A stretch of 7,002 nucleotides of DNA from Candidatus Omnitrophota bacterium (GTDB lineage: Bacteria > Omnitrophota > Gorgyraeia > Gygaellales > Profunditerraquicolaceae), in assembly GCA_016931435.1 (NCBI GenBank), contig JAFGET010000054.1:1-7002 (forward strand), in the 5' to 3' direction. The notes under the pieces were generated by a model. The model had not been told where the DNA came from and did no database searches. It was given only the letters and a program-made list of their open reading frames with translations. Shown piece by piece: positions 1 through 5,977 of this stretch. A program made the translations under genes and the position numbers. Numbering within the stretch: position 1 is the stretch's first letter; each line of letters begins with the position of its first letter.

Positions 1-50
1 CCATGCCACCAGGAGGCGGTTACGGCGGAGGAATGGGAGGAATGTATTAA
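1..50 (+). CDS. groEL: C-terminal end of a GroEL-like chaperonin (5' truncated)
   Basis: Only the last 15 codons are visible, in the frame starting at position 3 and ending with TAA at 48-50. They encode MPPGGGYGGGMGGMY. A Gly/Met-rich tail with GGM repeats right at the stop is the hallmark of the flexible C-terminus of GroEL, which lies inside the folding chamber of the 14-mer. The gene is followed by a strong terminator, so it is probably the last gene of its own transcription unit and separate from the operon that follows. Other glycine-rich proteins could end similarly, and nothing of the folded domains can be seen, so the call rests on the tail alone. Confidence 0.6.
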   Translation, partial: MPPGGGYGGGMGGMY

Positions 51-95
51 CAGGCGATAATTAATGATCTCTGGTCTATGGTTTAGGGATCATGG

Positions 96-139
96 TCAAT
101 AAAAAAGGCGGAGGAAAAATCCTCCGCCTTTTTTATTGA
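96..139 (+). terminator. Intrinsic terminator with perfect 20-bp stem, possibly bidirectional
   Basis: Positions 96-115 pair perfectly with 120-139 around an AAAA loop at 116-119. The core GGCGGAGGA/TCCTCCGCC is GC-rich. It is flanked by six A on the left and six T on the right, so it gives a U-tract to transcripts of either strand. It lies 46 bases after the chaperonin stop and just before the next promoter, which fits a role in insulating the two units. Confidence 0.9.
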
Positions 140-147
140 AAAAAATG

Positions 148-175
148 TTTACAGTAAAATTTATGCGGTTATAAT
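148..175 (+). promoter_or_regulatory. Sigma-70-type promoter for the operon
   Basis: A -35 box TTTACA at 148-153 (5 of 6 matches to TTGACA) and a consensus -10 box TATAAT at 170-175 are separated by 16 bases. The expected transcription start is around 181-184, at or just before the ATG of the methyltransferase gene at 184. The site sits directly after the terminator, as expected for the start of a new unit. A housekeeping sigma factor is inferred from the box sequences. Confidence 0.75.
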
Positions 176-183
176 ATAGTGAT

Positions 184-894
184 ATGCGCTTATATGGAAA
201 AAGGTCTGTCCTGGAAAGGCTGAAAGTTAATCCTAAGAGTATAAAAATAATATACTTGCAGGAAAAACTGCCTCGCCCGGAAGTAGCGGAAATAGCACGT
301 AAAAATAAGGTGAAAACTGAGACCCTTTCTGCTAATCGTTTTTTTCAATTGTCTCAAAATAACCAAGCCCAGGGGGTATTAGCAGAAATAGGAAAGTTCC
401 AATATACTGATTTTGACGAACTGATCAGGCGCAGCCAGAAAGCTACTCTTATCTTCCTGGACAGGATAACCGACCCGCAGAATCTAGGAGTGATCCTGAG
501 AAACACGGCTTGCTTTGGAGGTTTTGCCGTGGTCCTGCCCAAGTATGAATCAGTAGAGGTAAACGAGACGGTGATGAAAGTATCCTGCGGCTCAGAAAAT
601 TATGTCCCGGTAAGCATGGTGACAAACCTCTCCACAGCGCTTCTTTCTGCAAAAAAAGAAGGATACTGGGCAGGCGCTGCTGTCGTAGACAAAGGAGAAA
701 ACCCCAGAAAAATAAGCCTTAACTTCCCCCTGGCTTTGCTTTTCGGCTCGGAAGGAGAAGGTATCAGGCCGGGTCTTTTAAAACACGCGGATTACAGGCT
801 TACGCTTCCTATGCATGGAGCGAAGCTTTCTTTTAACGTAGCGATGTCAGTAGGGATATTCTGCTATGAAGTCTTCTGTCAAAGGAATAATTAA
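184..894 (+). CDS. rlmB: RlmB/TrmH-family (SpoU) RNA 2'-O-ribose methyltransferase
   Basis: This 236-residue protein probably transfers a methyl group from S-adenosylmethionine to a ribose 2'-OH in RNA. The RlmB subfamily modifies the 23S rRNA peptidyl-transferase region. Residues 1-75 match the SpoU substrate-binding domain, opening with YGKRSVLERL and closing near QGVLAEIGKF. The SPOUT knot motifs follow in order: N100-x-G102-x3-R106 (motif 1, with the catalytic-type Arg), GSEGEG at 188-193 (motif 2), and LPMHGAKLSFNVAMSVGI at 208-225 (motif 3, N218). The length is close to that of E. coli RlmB. The start is forced: an in-frame TAA lies at 172-174 and the family N-terminus begins at once. 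There is no Shine-Dalgarno sequence, and the promoter -10 box ends only 8 bases upstream, so the mRNA is probably leaderless. The exact target nucleotide cannot be read from sequence; a tRNA-modifying TrmH homologue is the alternative. Confidence 0.9.
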   Translation: MRLYGKRSVLERLKVNPKSIKIIYLQEKLPRPEVAEIARKNKVKTETLSANRFFQLSQNNQAQGVLAEIGKFQYTDFDELIRRSQKATLIFLDRITDPQNLGVILRNTACFGGFAVVLPKYESVEVNETVMKVSCGSENYVPVSMVTNLSTALLSAKKEGYWAGAAVVDKGENPRKISLNFPLALLFGSEGEGIRPGLLKHADYRLTLPMHGAKLSFNVAMSVGIFCYEVFCQRNN

Positions 895-1447
895 TTTTTT
901 AGCGGAAGCCGGGCAGCTTAAGCGCGTCAAGCGCAGCGGATGGTGGGTTGCCGGGATAAGGGACCCGGAAAGCGTGGCCGAACACAGTTTTCGCTGCGCG
1001 GTAATAGGTTATATCCTGGCCAGGATGGAAAAGGCCAATTCCCACAAAGTATTACTGATGTGCCTTTTTAACGATATCCACGAAGCCAGGATCAATGATC
1101 TGCATAAAGTCGGGCATCGATATATTGATTTTAAAAAATCGGAAGATAAAGTCTTTAAAGAACAGGCCAAGCTGCTTCCCTCGCGTATAGCCTGGGAATT
1201 CCTTCTTACCAGAAGAAGCTATAACAGGCAGGACACGAAAGAAGCGGTGATAGCCAGAGATGCGGATATTTTAGAGTGCATCCTGCAGGCGAAGGAATAT
1301 TTGGATATCGGCTATAAGCAGACAAAAAGTTTTCTTGCGCCGGGTGAAAAATTCCTAATGACCAAAAGCGCCAGGATTTTGTTTAAAGAGATCAAAAAAT
1401 GGAGATCTTCGGATTGGTGGCTGCATTTAAAAGTCTTTGAAAGGTAA
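866..1447 (+). CDS. HD-domain (HDDC2/YfbR-like) nucleotidase-related protein with altered HD motif
   Basis: This 193-residue protein resembles the HD_3/YfbR/HDDC2 group, whose characterised members are metal-dependent 5'-deoxynucleotidases. The opening FLAEAGQLKRVKRSGW (residues 11-26) and PESVAEHS (34-41) are typical of HDDC2 proteins. The expected metal ligands are His40, the His-Asp pair, and a later Asp, here probably Asp134 in RDADILE. The defining pair reads Asn69-Asp70 (FNDIHEARIND) instead of His-Asp, while Glu73 and Asp78 of the same helix are kept. Activity may therefore be changed or lost, although His72 lies close by. The ATG at 866 lies inside the methyltransferase gene (29-base overlap) and is preceded by AGGGA at 852-856, so translational coupling is likely. 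Family assignment is firm; substrate and activity are not. Confidence 0.85.
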   Translation: MKSSVKGIINFLAEAGQLKRVKRSGWWVAGIRDPESVAEHSFRCAVIGYILARMEKANSHKVLLMCLFNDIHEARINDLHKVGHRYIDFKKSEDKVFKEQAKLLPSRIAWEFLLTRRSYNRQDTKEAVIARDADILECILQAKEYLDIGYKQTKSFLAPGEKFLMTKSARILFKEIKKWRSSDWWLHLKVFER

Positions 1448-1456
1448 GCTATTTTT

Positions 1457-4400
1457 ATGAATACTGTTTTCTGGATAATCTTTATTTCGATCCCTATTCT
1501 GACCATATACGCGCTTTCTTTATTTGAAGATACGGAAAAGAAGAAAGGCAGGAAGAAAGATACCCAGGATACGGGCAAAGACCCGGAAATACTTCAAAGG
1601 GAACAAAAGATAAAATCCCTTCAGGAAGAACTGGGTAACTTATCTTCGGACCTGGACAAGGCAAAAACCGGCTGCCAGAATGCCCAAAAAGAGCTGGAAG
1701 CAGAAAAAAAGAAACAAGCCGATCTAAAAGCCGAGCTTACCCGCAGGCAGGAATGGGTGGCAAAGAACGAGGAGTATCTTAATAAAGTCAAAGAGCAGCA
1801 GGATGATTTCAAGGATAAATTCGTTAAAAAAGAAAAAGAACTTCAAATTGAATTTGAAAAGAACGTCAACTTAAGCCGACAATTCCAGGAAGCTAATGAA
1901 AAGATACAGCAACTCGAAAAAGAAAATAAAGAAAAATTCTCGCAGATAGAAGTATTACGCCATCAGGTAGAAAAATATGTAAACGAAAATAAAAAGCACC
2001 TTGACTCTATCAATGATTTCAAGAAAAAAGAATCCGCCAGCGAATTCATACCAAAGTCAGAATTCAATAAGCTCAACGAAGAATACAGCGATCTGGAAAA
2101 AGAGCTTGAAGAAAAAATCGAGCGCATACAAAAACTGACCAATGAAATAGCCCATCTTAATATGAAACTTAAGGAAAAACCTGCCGTGGAACAGGCTCCG
2201 CAGGCGCCCCCCGCGCAAACTCCGCCTGAAGAGATCCCTCCTGAGCAAGCCCCTTCCCAGGCACAAGAATCCTCAGAGGCTGAGCCGGCGCAGGAAACAC
2301 CGGTTATTGAAACGCTACCTGAAGAAGCTGTGCAGCCACAGGAAGAGCCGGAAAAAGAGACAGAAATCCCGGCGGAAGAAAAAGAAACGAAAGAAAGGCC
2401 TCAGGTCGCCCCGAAGATAGACCTGATAAAAGTAAGGAACATCGGCATCATGGCCCATATCGACGCCGGAAAGACCACATTATCCGAAAGGATACTTTAC
2501 TACACCGGTAAATCGCACAAGATCGGAGAAGTCCATGACGGAAAAGCACAGATGGACTGGATGAAACAAGAGCGCGAGCGCGGTATAACCATTACCGCGG
2601 CGGCCACTACCTGTTTTTGGAAAGACCATAGGATCAACCTTATCGATACTCCCGGCCATGTGGATTTTACCGTTGAAGTAGAAAGAAGCCTGCGCGTCTT
2701 AGACGGGGCAGTCGCGGTCTTCTGCGCGGTCGGCGGGATTGAGCCTCAATCAGAGACGGTCTGGAGGCAATCCGATAAATATCACGTCCCAAAGCTCGCC
2801 TTCGTAAATAAAATGGACCGCGTGGGAGCGGATTATTTTGCGGTGCTAAAGGGCATCGAAGAAGACCTGGAGGCAAACCCCATACCGCTTGAGATACCCT
2901 TAGGAGCGGAAGGGGAATTCAAAGGGGTGATCGACCTTTTAGAAATGAAGGCTTACATGTATCAGGAAGAGACCTCCGGCAAAGAATTCACCATAGAAGA
3001 AATAGCGGCTGAAAATTCGGAAATTGCCCAGAAATACCGAAATATTCTCGTAGAAAAAGTCTCGGCTTTTGACGAAGAACTTACAAAAAAGTACCTTGAG
3101 AACCCGGGCTCCATCACGACAGAAGAACTTATGCCGGTCATCCGCAAGGCTACCTGCGCCAATAAAATGGTCCCTTTACTATGCGGCTCCTCCCTTAAAA
3201 ATAAAGGCGTGCAGAAATTATTGGATGCGGTGACCATGTTCCTGCCGTCTCCTCTGGAAGTCCCTCCCGCAAAAGGAACAACCCCTGATAATCCTGACAA
3301 TGTCATAGAAAGAAAGCCGGACCCTAAGGAACCTCTTGCGGCACTGGCTTTTAAAATACAGTCTGACCCGCATATGGGTAAACTGGTCTACGTGAGGATA
3401 TATTCCGGCATCCTTTATACCGGCACTTATATAATGAACGTCACGAAAAATAAAAGGGAACGCGTCGGCAGGATCGTCCAGATGCACGCCAATCAGAGGG
3501 AAAATATCGAGTATGCCTTTGCCGGAGATATCGTGGCCGTAGTCGGGCTCTCTTCCACTACGACCGGAGACACTCTTTGCGAAATGGATAATCCCGTACT
3601 TTTAGAAGCGATAAAATTCCCCACGCCCGTGGTTTCTTTAAGTATCGAGCCAAAGACCCGCTCGGACCAGGACAAATTAGGCAAAGGCCTAAACCGGCTC
3701 GCTGATGAAGACCCGACGTTTTTGGTGACTACGGACGAAGAGACGCAAGAAACCCTGCTTACCGGCATGGGAGAGCTTCACTTAGAGATCATTGTAGACA
3801 GGTTAAAAGAAGAATTCGGGGTAGAGGCGATCGTAGGAAAACCGAAAGTCGCCTATCGCGAGACTATCCTAAAGCCCTCTTCAGCCGAAGGCAAATACAT
3901 AAAGCAATCCGGAGGGCGCGGGCAATACGGTCACGTAGTCCTGGAGATCGCGCCTAATCAACCAGGTGAAGAATTTAAGTTTGTTGATAAGATAAAAGGC
4001 GGGGCCATCCCCAGGTCTTTTATACCGGCTGTGCAAAAAGGCGTGATTGAAGCCATGAAAAAAGGCGTTATGGCAGGATATCCGGTCGTGGACTTGACAG
4101 TCAACCTGGTAGACGGCTCTTTTCATGAAGTTGATTCTTCGGAACTGGCATTCAGGTTTGCCGCTATATTCGGGTTCAAAGAGGCTTTTATGAAAGCGGA
4201 ACCCGTACTGCTTGAGCCTTACATGTCCCTGGAGGTATCTTCACCCGAAGAATACGTCAATGCCGTAGTCGGTTATATCTGTTCATGCCGGGGCAAGATC
4301 CTTAATATCGAGGATAAAGGAAAACAAAAAATGGTTTCCGCGGAGGCGCCATTGGCCGAGATGTTCGGCTACGCCACAAACTTCCGTTCCTTAAGCAGCG

Positions 4401-4513
4401 GCCGGGCTAATGCCTCCATGGAATTCTCAAAATACCAACAGGTCCCATCTGAGGTAGCCGCTAAAATAATCGCCGAAAAGAAAAAGAAGGAAGAAGAAGA
4501 GAAAGAGAAGTAA
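1457..4513 (+). CDS. fusA: Membrane-anchored coiled-coil fusion to a complete elongation factor G
   Basis: This protein has 1018 residues, against about 700 for ordinary EF-G. Residues 4-23 form one hydrophobic segment (VFWIIFISIPILTIYALSLF) followed by basic KKKGRKK at 28-34, which predicts a signal anchor with its C-terminus in the cytoplasm. Residues 43-240 are a Lys/Glu/Gln-rich coiled coil, perhaps broken near 190-205, and 241-320 is a Pro/Glu/Ala-rich linker. EF-G occupies about 321-1005. Its GTPase domain has G1 AHIDAGKT (333-340), switch I RGITITAAATT (375-385), G3 DTPGHVD with His401 (397-403), G4 NKMD (451-454) and a G5-like GSSLKNKG (577-584), with the G' insert in place. Domains II (625-710), III (723-800), IV (811-915, tip loop HEVDSSE with His890) and V (917-1005) follow, then a KKKKEEEEKEK-type tail. 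EF-G uses GTP to translocate mRNA and tRNA on the ribosome. Nothing essential looks missing. The linker has no ATG, so separate translation of EF-G is unlikely. A weak SD (GAAAGG, 1439-1444) overlaps the end of the previous gene. Whether this is the only EF-G of the organism or a specialised paralogue is unknown. Confidence 0.93.
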   Translation: MNTVFWIIFISIPILTIYALSLFEDTEKKKGRKKDTQDTGKDPEILQREQKIKSLQEELGNLSSDLDKAKTGCQNAQKELEAEKKKQADLKAELTRRQEWVAKNEEYLNKVKEQQDDFKDKFVKKEKELQIEFEKNVNLSRQFQEANEKIQQLEKENKEKFSQIEVLRHQVEKYVNENKKHLDSINDFKKKESASEFIPKSEFNKLNEEYSDLEKELEEKIERIQKLTNEIAHLNMKLKEKPAVEQAPQAPPAQTPPEEIPPEQAPSQAQESSEAEPAQETPVIETLPEEAVQPQEEPEKETEIPAEEKETKERPQVAPKIDLIKVRNIGIMAHIDAGKTTLSERILYYTGKSHKIGEVHDGKAQMDWMKQERERGITITAAATTCFWKDHRINLIDTPGHVDFTVEVERSLRVLDGAVAVFCAVGGIEPQSETVWRQSDKYHVPKLAFVNKMDRVGADYFAVLKGIEEDLEANPIPLEIPLGAEGEFKGVIDLLEMKAYMYQEETSGKEFTIEEIAAENSEIAQKYRNILVEKVSAFDEELTKKYLENPGSITTEELMPVIRKATCANKMVPLLCGSSLKNKGVQKLLDAVTMFLPSPLEVPPAKGTTPDNPDNVIERKPDPKEPLAALAFKIQSDPHMGKLVYVRIYSGILYTGTYIMNVTKNKRERVGRIVQMHANQRENIEYAFAGDIVAVVGLSSTTTGDTLCEMDNPVLLEAIKFPTPVVSLSIEPKTRSDQDKLGKGLNRLADEDPTFLVTTDEETQETLLTGMGELHLEIIVDRLKEEFGVEAIVGKPKVAYRETILKPSSAEGKYIKQSGGRGQYGHVVLEIAPNQPGEEFKFVDKIKGGAIPRSFIPAVQKGVIEAMKKGVMAGYPVVDLTVNLVDGSFHEVDSSELAFRFAAIFGFKEAFMKAEPVLLEPYMSLEVSSPEEYVNAVVGYICSCRGKILNIEDKGKQKMVSAEAPLAEMFGYATNFRSLSSGRANASMEFSKYQQVPSEVAAKIIAEKKKKEEEEKEK

Positions 4514-4520
4514 GATCATT

Positions 4521-4526
4521 GGAGGG
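4521..4526 (+). promoter_or_regulatory. Strong ribosome binding site for the V4R gene
   Basis: GGAGGG lies 5-6 bases before the ATG at 4532 and is the best Shine-Dalgarno match among the intergenic gaps. It fixes the start codon and suggests that this gene is translated efficiently and independently of the upstream EF-G fusion. Confidence 0.8.
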
Positions 4527-4531
4527 TCAAA

Positions 4532-5218
4532 ATGTCCGCTTTACACGTAAAAGTCCCTAAAAAAATCGAACCGCTTTTTGAAAACGCCGAAGAATACGTT
4601 GCGAGGTATTTTAGCAGAAAGAAAGAATCTCCTGAAAAAGGCACCATAACCATAGGAGGGGAAAGGTATATTCTAGTCCGCGCGGCTTCTATGTCCGTGC
4701 ATTTTTTTGAATATATCAAGACGCTCAACCCGAATTTAGAAAATGCGCAGGCGGTTAAATCTGCTGGAGATATCCTTTATAACGTAGGCCGCGCCGCAGG
4801 TAAGGCGGATGCGCGGGTATTCATAAAAGCTATGGATGTCGGTGATCCGATAGCTAAGCTATCTTCCGGGCCGATCCATTTTTCCTATGCCGGATGGGCT
4901 TTTGTAGATATCTCTGAAGAAAGCCGACCTTTGCCTAATGAAAACTATTACCTGCTTTATGACCACCCGCAGTCTTTTGAAGCGGATTCATGGATGAGTA
5001 TGGAGAAATCTCCAGACTTTTGTGTCTGCTTTATGAACGCCGGTTATTCTTCAAGCTGGTGCGAAGTCAGCTTCGGTATCGATCTTGTAGCAAAAGAAAT
5101 ACTTTGCCGCGCCAAAGGTGATAAATACTGCCGTTTTATTATGGCGCCGCCCAATATGATCGACGGATATATAAAAGAATATAAAGATAGACATCCGGAG
5201 TTATTTTCCGGCACTTAA
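4532..5218 (+). CDS. Stand-alone XylR_N-V4R ligand-sensor protein
   Basis: This 228-residue protein matches the sensory half of XylR/DmpR/MopR-type regulators (XylR N-terminal plus V4R domains) and has no AAA+ or DNA-binding part. Residues 75-155 carry the XylR_N-like stretch (ILYNVGRAAGKADARVF, GPIHFSYAGWAFVDI, YDHPQSFEADSW). Residues 163-204 are the V4R core, with NAGYSSSW and AKGDKYCRF. Cys166, Glu189, Cys192 and Cys200 have the same spacing (23, 3 and 8) as the zinc ligands reported for MopR (155, 178, 181, 189), so a bound metal is likely. His116 falls near the position of the phenol-contacting His of MopR, while the partner Trp seems to be Tyr143; that alignment was made by eye. V4R domains bind small hydrophobic or aromatic ligands, but the ligand here is unknown. 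The protein is cytosolic, with no signal peptide. Its effect must pass through a partner, and its place between the EF-G fusion and a STAS gene makes those products candidates. Confidence 0.85.
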   Translation: MSALHVKVPKKIEPLFENAEEYVARYFSRKKESPEKGTITIGGERYILVRAASMSVHFFEYIKTLNPNLENAQAVKSAGDILYNVGRAAGKADARVFIKAMDVGDPIAKLSSGPIHFSYAGWAFVDISEESRPLPNENYYLLYDHPQSFEADSWMSMEKSPDFCVCFMNAGYSSSWCEVSFGIDLVAKEILCRAKGDKYCRFIMAPPNMIDGYIKEYKDRHPELFSGT

Positions 5219-5227
5219 CGGCACCAG

Positions 5228-5956
5228 ATGAAAAAAATAGGCATAACCGGAGCAGCCGGTAATATCGGCACGACCCATACCGAAGCGCTGCGCGATAAAT
5301 ACGAGCTGACTCTTTTTGATTTAAAAGAGACCAGGGGTAAAGGCAGCCTTAAATTTATTAAAGTAGACCTGGCAGAACGTAACCGGCTAAACGGGATATT
5401 TAAAGGATTGGACTGCCTGATCCATTTAGCCGGTAACCCCAGGCCCGATGTCCCGGCAGAGGTCACCATAAAGAACAATTTTATTGCTACCAGTTATGTT
5501 TTTCAACAGGCCCTTGAGGATAATGTCAAAAAGATCATATTCGCCAGCTCTAATTTTTATCATCAAGGTTCGGTATCCGAGGCTTTAAGCTCCAGGTCAA
5601 AGCGCCTGATCACCCTGGATATGCCGCCTACACCCGGATGCCCTTACGCGGAATCCAAGGTCTTTGCGGAAACTATAGGACGGCACCTGTCTTATCTGGG
5701 GATGCAATTTATAGCCTTGAGGATAGGCTGGACCGTCCCTGAAGACGATCCTTCGCTATACGCGGGCGAATATATGCGCGCGGTCTTCTGCAGTAAAAGA
5801 GACCTGGCGCAGGCGTTTCTAAAAGCCATAGAGATAAACACAGGATTTTTGGCGGCGTATGCCGTAAGTAAAAATACGAAGGGGGTCTTTGACCTTGCAG
5901 AAACAAGAAAAAAGCTGGGTTTTGACCCTCAGGATGATGCGGAAAAATATTTTTAG
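5228..5956 (+). CDS. Short NAD-dependent SDR epimerase/dehydrogenase, uronate dehydrogenase-like
   Basis: This 242-residue protein has an extended-SDR Rossmann fold. Features in order: nucleotide-binding GAAGNIG (8-14); an acidic residue at the end of strand 2 (Asp31 in LFDLKE), favouring NAD(H) over NADP(H); DxxD-like VDLAE (46-50); CLIHLAGNP (63-71); FASSN (105-109), with the active-site Ser region; and catalytic Tyr140-x3-Lys144. RIGWTVPED (165-173) and the C-terminal KKLGFDPQDDAEKYF resemble NAD-dependent uronate dehydrogenases and related short sugar-acid or nucleotide-sugar enzymes. The substrate cannot be assigned. The length is short for nucleotide-sugar epimerases (over 300) and close to the uronate dehydrogenase group. 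The ATG follows the V4R stop by 9 bases with no clear Shine-Dalgarno sequence, so translation probably depends on reinitiation. The start is right because the first beta strand and glycine loop begin at once. Confidence 0.87.
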   Translation: MKKIGITGAAGNIGTTHTEALRDKYELTLFDLKETRGKGSLKFIKVDLAERNRLNGIFKGLDCLIHLAGNPRPDVPAEVTIKNNFIATSYVFQQALEDNVKKIIFASSNFYHQGSVSEALSSRSKRLITLDMPPTPGCPYAESKVFAETIGRHLSYLGMQFIALRIGWTVPEDDPSLYAGEYMRAVFCSKRDLAQAFLKAIEINTGFLAAYAVSKNTKGVFDLAETRKKLGFDPQDDAEKYF

Positions 5957-5964
5957 GGTTAATT

Positions 5965-5976
5965 GAGGAGAAGAGG
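5965..5976 (+). promoter_or_regulatory. Purine-rich ribosome binding site that decides the STAS start
   Basis: GAGGAGAAGAGG contains two overlapping Shine-Dalgarno-like cores (GAGGAG and AGAGG) directly before the ATG at 5978. It overlaps and follows the in-frame TTG at 5963, so that upstream codon would lie in the ribosome binding site itself and is not a credible start. Confidence 0.75.
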
Positions 5977-5977
5977 C

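Noticed and set aside
2177..2420. Possibility that the EF-G fusion is two genes joined by a frameshift or assembly error
   Set aside because: The linker is one smooth Pro/Glu-rich frame with consistent codon use running into EF-G without a break. The N-terminal part has its own anchor and coiled coil but no stop, and the sequence gives no sign of a join. Raw reads would be needed to exclude it fully.
2962..3306. 114-codon open frame on the - strand inside the EF-G part
   Set aside because: It lies wholly opposite strongly conserved EF-G coding sequence, has no recognisable domain, and is explained by codon bias of the real gene.
5963..5977. TTG at 5963 as an upstream start of the STAS gene, adding five residues (MRRRG)
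   Set aside because: The purine-rich ribosome binding site overlaps and follows this codon and serves the ATG at 5978. The extra residues are just the translated binding site.
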